DNA of 64,000 nucleotides from Anaerolineales bacterium (GCA_020060625.1 JAGUZU010000106.1:34326-98325), one strand, 5' to 3'. Shown: positions 7,904-16,121, numbered from the stretch's first letter. Notes: generated from the sequence alone by a model not told the origin. Translations and numbers: made by a program.

Positions 7904-9475
7904 TTATTCTCCGCGCGGATTGATAAGGTGTTGTCTGGCATGCAGGATGCCGTTTTGCGCCTTGCGGCTGTCTTTGTCATTTTCGTCACCCTGCTGCTCA
8001 TCGACCAGTTGCTCCAGAACGCCGATGAACCGCAGGGCGATTACGTATCGCGGCAGGTTTTCATGCAATGCCCGTGTTTGCTGTAATCCCTCCGCGATGG
8101 CTGTGAGCAGGGCGGAGTGGGCATACGCGCGCGCCTCCTGCTGGATGCGTTCCGCCTCGGCTTTTCCATTTTCGAGTGCAATGGATCGCTTTTTCTCCCA
8201 TTCCAAAGTCCACGCATCCAGTTGACGGTTGACGATCTCGTCTTCCTTATCGGTTTTATTCCCGCTGTTGAAGGAGAAATCAAACGCTTTTGCGTTGATC
8301 AGGCGGATGCCCATTTTGCGGAGGGGTAGATCCAACTGGTTCCTCATTACATTTGCAATTTCCTCTGCCGCGCTGCCTTCTGCAAATACGCGCGCCCTCC
8401 ATAATTCCTCGATGGAACGCTCGGAAAGTGTTTCACGAGCCGCCTCCTCCGCCATCGCGAGAACCCGGTCATCCCAACGAACGGTGATCTCTTCGCTTTT
8501 CTCTGGCGTTTTTTTGCTTCTGAAACTCAATGCTGCCTTGACGCGCGCGTATGAATACGGAAAGATTCCATCGAGGTTTTTATCCGGTTCCCTGCCCTGG
8601 AATATATTGGCGCGGCGATACTCATGATATTGTTCCCGCGTCCAGGTTTCTTCATCAACCCGGAACGAAACCGAGACTTGCGCCTCCAACGGGATGCCCT
8701 CGCGGGAGATCGCCTTGATGAAGGATGTTCGCGTTCGAGACCGGAGATCCACCAACTCAAACGGTTGTGAGTCTTTATCGATATAGAACGCGCCGGGCCC
8801 ATGGACGCTGAAATCGGCGCCTTTCAACACGCCCGCTGCCTGATGCGGGTACGTCCATACCAGGCTTTTGACGGCTTTCAAACCTTGTCCGCCGTCGATG
8901 CGTTTCTCCGGCTCGTACGCCGTGCCGGATGGCGACTTCCAAATCGGCGGCTGGATGCCCCAAAGGTAGGCAAGGAATAGCATAACCCGGTTCAGCGCTT
9001 CCGCGCCCCCTCTCTGGCTGGAAGCGGGAACGACCGCCAGCGCAACATAATATGCCGTAAGATACCAGGCAAACAGGATGGGCAGTGAGACCATGAACAT
9101 ACCCATCCAGCCGTCAATCACCCAGCCGAAAAGAAAGAGCAGATACGTCCCTGTGAAGGTAACGGCTCCGCGCCATTCGGCGTGTTTCCTTCCAATGAAT
9201 ACCGCCAGTCCAGCCGCCAGGATGATTGACCAACGAAGAGATTCGGCGAGGAAATTCTGTTTGGATAGGTCTTCCAGAAAATAGGGAAGCCAGAGGAATA
9301 CGATACCGCCCAATACGAGAACTTCGAGCATGAATAAAATTGACAGGAAGATCGCATTAGTGATACTGTATTCTTTTAGAATCTTGAAGGAGTATCTGGC
9401 GACAAGAAACATCAATGCAAGGGCGAAAATCCCTGTCATGCAAGCGCCGATGGAACCGTTGAGCGTGTCTGTCAT
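7904..9475 (-). CDS. Multi-pass membrane SPFH/band-7-like protein (first of the cluster)
   Basis: Four or five hydrophobic segments fill the first 160 residues (for example IFALALMFLVA, LFMLEVLVLGGIVFLWL and LLFLFGWVIDGWMG). An SPFH-like domain follows at about 200-390 with GADFSVHGPGAFYIDKD, FELVDLRSRTRT and REGIPLEAQVSVSFRV. A charged coiled coil comes after it (EIVNRQLDAWTLEWEKKRSI, with ENGKAEAERIQQEARAYA). The tail is rich in Asp, Glu, Lys and Gln. I chose the ATG at 9475 because GGGAGG lies about 10 bases before it; an ATG at 9493 is possible. This first gene has more membrane spans than normal SPFH proteins and could be the anchor of a hetero-oligomer. A strong promoter lies just upstream. 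Confidence 0.7.
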   Translation of the reverse strand: MTDTLNGSIGACMTGIFALALMFLVARYSFKILKEYSITNAIFLSILFMLEVLVLGGIVFLWLPYFLEDLSKQNFLAESLRWSIILAAGLAVFIGRKHAEWRGAVTFTGTYLLFLFGWVIDGWMGMFMVSLPILFAWYLTAYYVALAVVPASSQRGGAEALNRVMLFLAYLWGIQPPIWKSPSGTAYEPEKRIDGGQGLKAVKSLVWTYPHQAAGVLKGADFSVHGPGAFYIDKDSQPFELVDLRSRTRTSFIKAISREGIPLEAQVSVSFRVDEETWTREQYHEYRRANIFQGREPDKNLDGIFPYSYARVKAALSFRSKKTPEKSEEITVRWDDRVLAMAEEAARETLSERSIEELWRARVFAEGSAAEEIANVMRNQLDLPLRKMGIRLINAKAFDFSFNSGNKTDKEDEIVNRQLDAWTLEWEKKRSIALENGKAEAERIQQEARAYAHSALLTAIAEGLQQTRALHENLPRYVIALRFIGVLEQLVDEQQGDENDKDSRKAQNGILHARQHLINPRGE

Positions 9476-9508
9476 TTCAAAAACGCCTCCCATTCATTGA
9501 CCGCCTTT

Positions 9509-9536
9509 TTGCAAGTAGACAAAAACAGTATATACT
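9509..9536 (+). promoter_or_regulatory. Promoter for the PHP phosphoesterase gene
   Basis: TTGCAA (9509-9514) and TATACT (9531-9536) are spaced by 16 bases and point to the gene starting at 9568. The -10 box is half of the palindrome AGTATATACT, which is also used by the opposing promoter. Confidence 0.5.
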
Positions 9537-9556
9537 TTTCCAAAACCCTTTGTCAA
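9527..9556 (-). promoter_or_regulatory. Promoter for the SPFH operon
   Basis: On the minus strand TTGACA (9556-9551) and TATACT (9532-9527) are spaced by 18 bases. This is a near-consensus sigma-70 type promoter for the operon that begins at 9475. It overlaps the promoter that fires the other way. Confidence 0.6.
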
Positions 9557-9567
9557 GAACGAAAACC

Positions 9568-10242
9568 ATGCTCACCCTCGAATTTCACTGCCACACCAGC
9601 GCTTCCAAAGATTCCCTGACCCGCCCGGAGGATTTGATTGAAACCGCGCGGCGCAAGGGATTGGATCGTGTCGTCGTCACCGATCACAACTCGATTGGGG
9701 GCGCGCTGGCGGCTCGACGCCTCGACCCGGAGCTGGTCATTGTGGGGGAGGAGATCATGACGACGAAAGGTGAAATCCTTGCGGCGTTTGTGCAGGAGGA
9801 GATTCCGGCTGGGTTGACACCCGAAGAAACCATCAGGCGGCTGAAGGGTCAGGGAGCGTTTATCAGCGTGTCGCATCCGTTCGATACGATGCGAAAGGGC
9901 GGATGGGTAGAGAGAGACCTGCTGGAAATCATCCCCCACGTGGATGCGATTGAAGTCTTCAACTCGCGCTGCATGGATCCGCGCTTCAATCACCGGGCGC
10001 GGGCGTTTGCGGAGAAACACAACCTCGCCGGGACAGCCGGCTCGGATGCACACGGTTTAATCGAGCTGGGAAAAGCCGTCATGGCGCTGGAGCAGTTTGA
10101 AGGTCCGGAGGGGATGCGGCAGGTCATCCGCACGGCGAGATTCAAGACGAAGTTATCCCCCTGGTGGGTGCATTTGATCTCGCGTTATGCGTCCATGCGG
10201 AAGAAGATGGGGAGTTTTGATTACAGCCAACCCAAAGGATAA
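9568..10242 (+). CDS. PHP-domain phosphoesterase
   Basis: The protein begins LTLEFHCHTSASKDSLTRPE, the metal-binding HxH start of the PHP family. It goes on with VVVTDHNSIGG, VGEEIMTTKGEI, SVSHPFDTMR and AGSDAHGLIELG, all metal-ligand motifs of PHP phosphoesterases such as the DNA polymerase alpha N-domain, YciV/TrpH or HisK types. I start at the ATG at 9568 because the family starts right there; a TTG 18 bases earlier is open too. About 224 residues is a normal length for single-domain members that act on phosphorylated nucleotides or sugars in the cytoplasm. The exact substrate cannot be told. The gene is divergent from the SPFH operon and converges with the RRM gene. Confidence 0.82.
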   Translation: MLTLEFHCHTSASKDSLTRPEDLIETARRKGLDRVVVTDHNSIGGALAARRLDPELVIVGEEIMTTKGEILAAFVQEEIPAGLTPEETIRRLKGQGAFISVSHPFDTMRKGGWVERDLLEIIPHVDAIEVFNSRCMDPRFNHRARAFAEKHNLAGTAGSDAHGLIELGKAVMALEQFEGPEGMRQVIRTARFKTKLSPWWVHLISRYASMRKKMGSFDYSQPKG

Positions 10243-10247
10243 AAAAG

Positions 10248-10276
10248 AACCCCCGTCCCAAAAAGGGACGAGGGTT
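10248..10276 (-). terminator. Intrinsic terminator after the RRM gene
   Basis: CGTCCC and GGGACG with flanking AACCC and GGGTT form a strong hairpin. On the minus strand it is followed by a T-rich tail (TTCTTTTTT). It may also stop the converging PHP gene, though the T-run on that side is short. Confidence 0.8.
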
Positions 10277-10295
10277 TGGCGCGGTGTTTCTGTGG

Positions 10296-10556
10296 TTATG
10301 CGTGTTCGACGCGCGGCTTGGCTATGTTGACTTTGAGGTCATTGCCGCCCAGGGAATGGGCGTTGAACATGCTGATCGCCTTGTCGGCTTCGGCTTGGTC
10401 GGGCATGGAGACAAATGCAAAGCCCTTCGAGATGCCCGATCCCTTGTCCATGACCAAGTCCACGGCTGAGACGGTTCCGGCGGTTGAGAACAGGGTCTTG
10501 ATTTCATCCTGTGTGGTGGCCTTGTTGAGGTTGCCGACGTAAATTCGAATATCCAT
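10296..10556 (-). CDS. RRM RNA-binding protein
   Basis: The 86-residue protein is a single RRM. RNP2 is IYVGNL at residues 5-10 and RNP1 is KGFAFVSM at about 44-51. The strands and helices of the fold fit the whole length. Small one-RRM proteins in bacteria, best known from cyanobacteria (Rbp family), bind single-stranded RNA and are often induced by cold. The gene is alone, with an intrinsic terminator behind it and a second terminator-like hairpin in its 5' leader, which suggests control by transcription attenuation. A Gly-rich tail as in some Rbp proteins is absent. Confidence 0.92.
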   Translation of the reverse strand: MDIRIYVGNLNKATTQDEIKTLFSTAGTVSAVDLVMDKGSGISKGFAFVSMPDQAEADKAISMFNAHSLGGNDLKVNIAKPRVEHA

Positions 10557-10588
10557 TTTATTACTGCTTTCTCCAGCATGGCTGGAAC

Positions 10589-10625
10589 AAAAAAGACCGC
10601 CACCCTACAAAAAGGGTCGGCGGTC
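10589..10625 (-). terminator. Terminator-like hairpin in the 5' leader of the RRM gene
   Basis: On the minus strand GACCGCC-ACCCT pairs with AGGGT-GGCGGTC (one bulged base) and is followed by TTTTTT. It lies about 33 bases before the RRM start codon. No gene upstream on this strand needs a terminator, so it is best read as a leader attenuator or the end of a small RNA. The rest of the gap up to 10763 holds no gene. Confidence 0.65.
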
Positions 10626-10763
10626 AAGGTGCGACTGATGGATCCAATTTATTGCCCTTTCAGTGTAACACACATTCCTCCCGCAGGCGGGGCAACATTT
10701 TATTCAATAACACCCCGCAGCACAGGAATTCCGAGGGATAATTGGAAAACGACGTTTGTCTAT

Positions 10764-10792
10764 TTGACATCCTCTCCCTCTTCTGCTAAACT
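10764..10792 (+). promoter_or_regulatory. Promoter of the purine deaminase gene
   Basis: TTGACA (10764-10769) and TAAACT (10787-10792) have a 17-base spacer. An overlapping TATAAT lies at 10792-10797. They point to the deaminase gene at 10851, which has no clear Shine-Dalgarno site. Confidence 0.65.
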
Positions 10793-10794
10793 AT

Positions 10795-10811
10795 AATTTG
10801 TCAGACAAATT
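10795..10811. promoter_or_regulatory. Palindromic candidate operator
   Basis: AATTTGTC-A-GACAAATT is a perfect 17-base palindrome placed right after the -10 box, where a bound repressor would block transcription. It resembles TTGTTTAGACAA after the -10 box of the nucleoside transporter gene. The GntR-type regulator encoded at 16122 is the obvious candidate to bind it. Confidence 0.5.
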
Positions 10812-10850
10812 CACCAAAGACAGTCCACTAATTGCTTACGGCTATTTCAA

Positions 10851-12254
10851 ATGGCAACCCTCCTCATCAAAAACGCATACATTGCCACCATGGATGACCA
10901 TCAGCGGGAGATTCCCGAGGGTGGTCTTTTTATTCGCGACGGCTTCATCGAGCAGGTTGACGAGACAAATAAACTCCCGCCCACTGCCGACGAAGTCCTC
11001 GACCTCAAAGGTCATGTCCTTCTGCCGGGGCTGGTCAACACGCATCATCACTTTTACCAAACCCTCACACGCGCCGTTCCCGCCGCGCAGGATGCCAATC
11101 TCTTCAACTGGCTCAAAACGCTCTATCCCATTTGGGCAAAAATCCAACCCGAAGACATTTTTATTTCGACTCAAACCGCTCTATCGGAACTCGCTTTATC
11201 GGGATGTACCACCGCGTCGGACCATCTCTACCTCTTCCCGAACGCCTCGAAACTTGACGATGAAATTGATGCCGCTCTCGAAGTTGGTCTGCGTCTGCAA
11301 GCGTCTCGCGGCTCGATGAGCCTCGGCGAATCCAAAGGCGGGCTTCCGCCCGACAGCGTGGTGGATACCGAAGAGAACATCCTCAAAGACTCGCAGCGTC
11401 TCATCGAAAAATATCACGATGCCAACCCCGGCGCGATGACGCAAATTGTCCTTGCGCCCTGCTCGCCCTTCAGCGTCACCTCAGACTTGATGAAGCAGTC
11501 TGCGAAGTTGGCGCGTGAATACGGTGTCCATTTGCATACCCATCTTGCAGAGACCGAAGACGAAGAGCAATTCTGTATGCAGATGTTCGGTCATCGCCCC
11601 GTCGGTTATATGCAGGAAGTGGACTGGATGGGGGATGACGTCTGGTTTGCGCACACGGTCTGGGTCAATGACGAGGAAATCAAAGCCTTTGCCAAACATA
11701 ACTGCGGCGTGGCGCATTGCCCGTCGTCGAACATGCGGTTGGCGTCAGGAATCGCTCCGGTCAGGGAATACCGGTCAGCAGGCGTGAACGTAGGGTTGGG
11801 CGTGGACGGTTCCGCTTCCAACGACGGCTCGCATCTGCTGGCGGAAGTCCGCAATGCCATGCTGGTCTCGCGTGTCAAAGAAGGACTGACGGGCTTTTCC
11901 GCTTCCCCCTCTCCCTCTGGGGGAGGGCAGGGTGGGGGCGAACGAAAATTGATGACAGCCCGCGAAGCGTTGTATCTCGGCACCCGCGGCGGCGCAGCCG
12001 TTTTAGGTCGAAACGATATTGGAAGTTTGGAGAGTGGAAAGTGCGCCGATTTTTTCGCCGTGAATTTGAACCGGCTCGAATTCACAGGCGCGCATGATCC
12101 CGTTTCGGCAATTGTTTTCGGACAGTCCGTCAATGTGGATTACACGGTTGTAAATGGGAAGTTTATCGTCAAGGACGGTCGGCTTGTGACGGTGGACAAA
12201 CACAAGTTGATCGAAAAACATAATCAGGCGGCAAGACGTTTGCTGACTGGATAG
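10851..12254 (+). CDS. 8-oxoguanine deaminase-type amidohydrolase
   Basis: The 467-residue protein belongs to the amidohydrolase superfamily that includes guanine deaminase, AtzB and 8-oxoguanine deaminase. Metal and catalytic motifs are in order: PGLVNTHHHFYQ, a later HTHLAETEDEE, WFAHTVWV with the metal His, and VGLGVDGSASND with the catalytic Asp. The last motif and LLAEVRNAML are typical of the 8-oxoguanine/hydroxyatrazine subgroup. It removes ammonia from an amino-purine ring in the cytoplasm. Residues around 350-365 (SPSPSGGGQGGGE) come from an in-frame palindromic repeat in the DNA, not from the normal protein. The gene heads a purine-related run of genes. The subgroup call is firm, the exact substrate less so. 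Confidence 0.85.
   Translation: MATLLIKNAYIATMDDHQREIPEGGLFIRDGFIEQVDETNKLPPTADEVLDLKGHVLLPGLVNTHHHFYQTLTRAVPAAQDANLFNWLKTLYPIWAKIQPEDIFISTQTALSELALSGCTTASDHLYLFPNASKLDDEIDAALEVGLRLQASRGSMSLGESKGGLPPDSVVDTEENILKDSQRLIEKYHDANPGAMTQIVLAPCSPFSVTSDLMKQSAKLAREYGVHLHTHLAETEDEEQFCMQMFGHRPVGYMQEVDWMGDDVWFAHTVWVNDEEIKAFAKHNCGVAHCPSSNMRLASGIAPVREYRSAGVNVGLGVDGSASNDGSHLLAEVRNAMLVSRVKEGLTGFSASPSPSGGGQGGGERKLMTAREALYLGTRGGAAVLGRNDIGSLESGKCADFFAVNLNRLEFTGAHDPVSAIVFGQSVNVDYTVVNGKFIVKDGRLVTVDKHKLIEKHNQAARRLLTG
11902..11941. repeat. G/C-rich palindromic repeat inserted in the deaminase coding region
   Basis: A C-run arm (CCCCCTCTCCCTC) faces a G-run arm (GGGGGAGGG) and is followed by GGGTGGGGG. This is the pattern of the well-known dispersed 'CCCTCTCCC...GGGAGAGGG' intergenic repeats. 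Here it stays in frame and adds a Ser/Pro/Gly loop to the enzyme. Confidence 0.7.
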
Positions 12255-12267
12255 AGGTCTTTCACTT

Positions 12268-12606
12268 ATGAATTTCTTTACCATCTTGATGTTGTCCCTT
12301 TCCACGGGGATTCCGGGTTTTGTGGTTGGAGGGTTGGCGCTGACGTTGATCCTGCTTGCTTTGATTCGCAGGGATACGACAATGATGATCATTGCGGCTT
12401 TCCTGCTCGTTCCGTTGGCGTACACTCTTGGGGCATGGTGGGGACTTCTTGTGGTGGTGCGGTTGATGCCGCTCTTTCCCCTGCTTTCCGTCATTGCCAT
12501 CAGCCGCGAAGATACCCTGCTTGCATGGCTCCTGCCGCTTCCATCCGTTGGGTATCTGGTTTATTATCTCTTCCGGCTTGTGGCTTCCGATTTTAGCGGC
12601 GTTTGA
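12268..12606 (+). CDS. Small hydrophobic membrane protein
   Basis: The 112-residue protein is almost all hydrophobic, with three or four membrane segments (for example VVGGLALTLILLALI, TMMIIAAFLLVPLAYTLG and LLPLPSVGYLVYYLF). An AGAGG-like ribosome site precedes the ATG. It sits between the deaminase and a large glycosyltransferase-like membrane protein, whose frame opens at its stop codon. I do not recognise the family. A role in the membrane next to the larger protein is possible but not shown. Confidence 0.55.
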   Translation: MNFFTILMLSLSTGIPGFVVGGLALTLILLALIRRDTTMMIIAAFLLVPLAYTLGAWWGLLVVVRLMPLFPLLSVIAISREDTLLAWLLPLPSVGYLVYYLFRLVASDFSGV

Positions 12607-12665
12607 TCTCCTTGATGACAGGCTTGCCGGTTCCGTTTGTTTTTGCGCCAAAAGGGAATTTCCCG

Positions 12666-14228
12666 ATGAAACATTTGCAAAGAGAGACTGCAATCGTCGT
12701 TTATCCCCTGCTGATTTTTTATGTGCTGCTGGTCGTTCGCAGCGCGTGGATTTCGGATGATGGGATGATCACCTTCCGCGTGGTGGAGAATTTTTTGGCG
12801 GGTTATGGGCTGGGCTACAATCCGTTTGTCCGCGTGCAGGTCTTCACTCACCCGTTGTGGATGTTTGTGATTTCGCTCCCGTATTTTGTGGCGGGCTTGT
12901 TCGTTTCCAGCGCGCCGAACGCGCTCTTTTACATCATGGTATTCCTGTCGGTTTTGTTTTCCCTTCTGGCGGTCTTTTTGCTGTTGTCCAGGATTTCCAA
13001 ACCCGGGCTCCTGCCGTTGGGATTGGCGGTATTGATGCTGAGCCTTTCCAACGGATTCATTGATTTTTCGACTTCGGGAATGGAGAATCCGTTAACCCAT
13101 TTCCTTCTTGCTGTCTTTGTCGTTGCATATCTGGCGGAAAACCCGAACCTTTTCCTTTTATCCCTCCTTTCATCGTTGATTATGTTGAACCGGGCGGACT
13201 CTCTTGTCCTGGTTGCGCCCGCGCTTGCGTATGCCTGGTGGACTTCTGCCCAGCGTAAAAGCAATCTCGTGAAAATATTTGTGGGTCTTATCCCGATGCT
13301 GTTATGGGAATTGTTTTCCCTGTTCTATTTCGGGTTTCCCTTCCCGAATACGGCGTATGCCAAGTTGAACACGGGAGTTTCCGGCGTTTCGCTGGCGTTG
13401 CAGGGATTCGATTACTTCCTGAATTCGATCAACTGGGACCCGATTGTCTTTTTCTCCATTGGGCTGGCAGGCGTCACGCTATTCTTTGAAAGGAACGGGA
13501 AATTTATTTTTCTGTTCGCCGGGGTGCTGCTTTATCTGGCGTATATTGTAAAGATCGGCGGCGACTTTATGGCGGGCAGATTCCTGACCGCGCCCCTGTT
13601 TTTATCCACAGCGATTATTTCGAATCAACTCGCTGCAAAGCGGAGCCAGTTGGTCGGTTTGGGCGTCGCGATCCTTTTGGGCGCGTTTTCCCTGCGGTCA
13701 CCGCTTTGGGCGTCGAACATGGTGCTGTATCTGCCCACGTACCCCATCAGCGATCACAACCGCATATCCGATCAGAGGCTGCATTATTTTGGAAACGACA
13801 ACAAGGGTCAATACAATAGTTTTGTCGAAAATGGGTTTTTGAATCCAGAATTGGGATCGGAATTCGCCGGGGGCGAGTGGCATTTCACCGGTTTTCGCCA
13901 GGTCTATGTTGCTGACGCGCTGGGCAAGCCTGGGTATAAAAAAGGTCCAAATATTTATGTGATAGATAATTTCGCCCTGTCCGATCCCCTGCTGGCGCGG
14001 CTGCCTGCCGCGGAATGGTCCATCGGGCATTTTCGCCGCGACGTGCCCGACGGCTATCTTGAGACCCTGGAAACAGGCGAAAACCGGATCGCCGACCCGG
14101 ATCTATCGCTTTATTATTCCAAATTGCAGTTTGTCGTCGCCGGACCGTTGAACGATTGGGATCGCATCGTCGAAATATGGAAGTTCAATACGGGTCAATA
14201 CGATTATCTGTTGGAAGCATACAAATAA
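12666..14228 (+). CDS. GT-C-type membrane glycosyltransferase-like protein
   Basis: The protein has a first membrane segment at its N-terminus, followed by a loop with ISDDGMITFRVVENFLAGYG and YNPFVRVQVFTHPLW. An Asp-Asp pair in the first outer loop followed by 'TFR..EN...G.G..YNP..RV...THPLW' is the hallmark of GT-C enzymes that use lipid-linked sugar donors, for example arabinofuranosyl/mannosyl transferases of actinobacteria. About ten further membrane spans fill the middle, and a soluble C-terminal part follows. I start at the ATG at 12666 because the first transmembrane helix follows at once; an upstream TTG (12603) is open. It probably glycosylates a cell-surface product. It is placed among purine genes without clear link. 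Confidence 0.68.
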   Translation: MKHLQRETAIVVYPLLIFYVLLVVRSAWISDDGMITFRVVENFLAGYGLGYNPFVRVQVFTHPLWMFVISLPYFVAGLFVSSAPNALFYIMVFLSVLFSLLAVFLLLSRISKPGLLPLGLAVLMLSLSNGFIDFSTSGMENPLTHFLLAVFVVAYLAENPNLFLLSLLSSLIMLNRADSLVLVAPALAYAWWTSAQRKSNLVKIFVGLIPMLLWELFSLFYFGFPFPNTAYAKLNTGVSGVSLALQGFDYFLNSINWDPIVFFSIGLAGVTLFFERNGKFIFLFAGVLLYLAYIVKIGGDFMAGRFLTAPLFLSTAIISNQLAAKRSQLVGLGVAILLGAFSLRSPLWASNMVLYLPTYPISDHNRISDQRLHYFGNDNKGQYNSFVENGFLNPELGSEFAGGEWHFTGFRQVYVADALGKPGYKKGPNIYVIDNFALSDPLLARLPAAEWSIGHFRRDVPDGYLETLETGENRIADPDLSLYYSKLQFVVAGPLNDWDRIVEIWKFNTGQYDYLLEAYK

Positions 14229-14257
14229 CGCCTGTCGTAGAATAGGAGATTTTATCC

Positions 14258-16048
14258 ATGACACCTTCCACAAAACTGAATGCCGCCCTCATTGATGTTG
14301 CCATGGGGCGCGCCTCTGCCGACCTCGTCATTCGCGGCGGGAAATGGGTAAGCGTGCAATCCGGTGAGATCATCCCGAACACCGATGTCGCCATTGTGCA
14401 GGGACGCATCGCCTTTGTTGGGCGGGATGCGAGCCACACGATTGGCAAAAAGACGAAGATCGTCGAGGCGAAGGGACGCTTCCTCGTTCCCGGCTTGCTG
14501 GATGCGCACATGCACGTTGAATCGGGCATGGTCACAGTGACGGAGTTCGTCCGCGCGGTGGCGGTTCGCGGCACGACGGGCATGTTCATCGACCCGCATG
14601 AGATCGCCAATGTGTTCGGTCTCAAAGGCGTCAAGTTGATGGTGGATGAAGCGCGGAAACAACCCATTCACGTCTGGGTGCAGATGCCGTCGTGCGTGCC
14701 GTCCGCTCCTGGGCTGGAAACACCCGGCGCTTCGATCGGACCGAAGGAAATTACCGAAGCGATGACATGGAAGGGCATCATCGGTTTGGGCGAGATGATG
14801 AACTTTCCCGGTGTGTTTATGGGCGATAAAAAGATGCTGGATGAAATGTCGGCGACTCATGCGGCAGGCAAGGTCGTTGGCGGGCATTATGCTTCGCCCG
14901 ATCTCGGACTGCCTTTCCACGGTTACGCGGCGGGCGGCGCGGAAGACGATCACGAAGGCACGCGCATGGATGACGCGATTGCGCGCGTGCGGCAGGGCAT
15001 GAAACCGATGCTGCGATATGGCTCCGCCTGGTTCGACGTCGCCGCGCAGGTCAAAGCCATTACCGAAAAGAAACTGGATTCGCGCCGCTTCATCCTGTGT
15101 ACGGATGATTCTCACGCCGAGACATTGACCCAGGAAGGACACATGGATCGCGTCCTGCGGCATGCCATCAGCGAAGGCTTGAACCCGATGACTGCCATTC
15201 AGATGATGACCATCAACACGGCGGAGCATTTCGGGATGAGCCGCGAGATGGGCATGATCGCGCCGGGTCGCTGGGGCGATGTTTTGCTGGCGGAAGACCT
15301 GATGAATTTCAGCGCGGATGTGGTCATTGCAAAGGGACAGGTGATTGCAGAGAAAGGCGAGTGGCAGGTCAAACTGCCGGTGGTGAAGTACCCGCAGTGG
15401 GTCAAGAAATCCATGAAGATGAAGAAAAAACTCACAGCAGAGGATTTTGTCCTTCGGACAAGAGCAGGCGACGGGGCGGAGGTCGAGGCGAATGTCATTG
15501 GCGTGATCGAGAATCAGGCGCCGACCCGTCATCTAAAGATGAAGGTCAAAGCCGAGGACGGCGAAGTCAAGGTGGATATAAAACGCGACCTTGCAAAGAT
15601 TGCGCTGGTCGAAAGACATCGCGCAACGGGAAAAGTTATTGTTGGGTTGACGAGCGGATTTGGCTTTACGCGCAAATGCGCCGTCGGCTCGACGGTGGCG
15701 CACGACAGCCATCACATGATCGTGGCCGGCACGGATGAAGAAAGCATGGCGGTTGCCGCGAACGAACTGGCAAGGTGCGGCGGCGGTCAGGTGGTGGTGT
15801 TGGATGGCAAGGTGATCGGGCTGGTGGAGTTGCAGATTGCGGGTTTGATGTCCAATGAACGCGCGGATGTTGTGGCGAAAAAGGCTGGCACGGTGCTGGA
15901 TGGTTTCAAAATGTGCGGCAGTGAATTGAATAACCCGAACATGCAGTTAAGCCTGCTGGCTTTGGTGGTCATCCCGGAGTTGAGAATTTCCGACAAGGGG
16001 CTTGTGGATGTGACGCAGTTCGATTTCATCCCGGTGTTGGAAGATTAA
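14258..16048 (+). CDS. ade: Adenine deaminase
   Basis: The 596-residue protein has the length and motif order of bacterial adenine deaminase (Ade, YicP type), which converts adenine to hypoxanthine and ammonia. Landmarks are PGLLDAHMHVESGM, RGTTGMFIDPHEIANV, VPSAPGLETPGA, GLGEMMNFPGV, VGGHYASPDLGL and CTDDSHAETL. The C-terminal domain has RHRATGKVIVGLTSGFGF, AVGSTVAHDSHHMIVAG and the family's terminal strands. The metal-binding HxH, Glu, His and Asp residues are all in place. A ribosome site (TAGGAG) lies before the ATG. It belongs with the neighbouring deaminase and the nucleoside importer in purine use. Confidence 0.95.
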   Translation: MTPSTKLNAALIDVAMGRASADLVIRGGKWVSVQSGEIIPNTDVAIVQGRIAFVGRDASHTIGKKTKIVEAKGRFLVPGLLDAHMHVESGMVTVTEFVRAVAVRGTTGMFIDPHEIANVFGLKGVKLMVDEARKQPIHVWVQMPSCVPSAPGLETPGASIGPKEITEAMTWKGIIGLGEMMNFPGVFMGDKKMLDEMSATHAAGKVVGGHYASPDLGLPFHGYAAGGAEDDHEGTRMDDAIARVRQGMKPMLRYGSAWFDVAAQVKAITEKKLDSRRFILCTDDSHAETLTQEGHMDRVLRHAISEGLNPMTAIQMMTINTAEHFGMSREMGMIAPGRWGDVLLAEDLMNFSADVVIAKGQVIAEKGEWQVKLPVVKYPQWVKKSMKMKKKLTAEDFVLRTRAGDGAEVEANVIGVIENQAPTRHLKMKVKAEDGEVKVDIKRDLAKIALVERHRATGKVIVGLTSGFGFTRKCAVGSTVAHDSHHMIVAGTDEESMAVAANELARCGGGQVVVLDGKVIGLVELQIAGLMSNERADVVAKKAGTVLDGFKMCGSELNNPNMQLSLLALVVIPELRISDKGLVDVTQFDFIPVLED

Positions 16049-16121
16049 TTAAACGCCGAGCCGCAGAGGTTCTGGGAGAAATCTCCGGGTTTCTGTGACT
16101 CAGCCGGCAAAGAGAGAAAAC

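Noticed and set aside
14252-15532. 426-codon frame on the minus strand opposite adenine deaminase
   Set aside because: It is a mirror of a strongly conserved gene; its His/Arg-rich product follows from the codons of ade.
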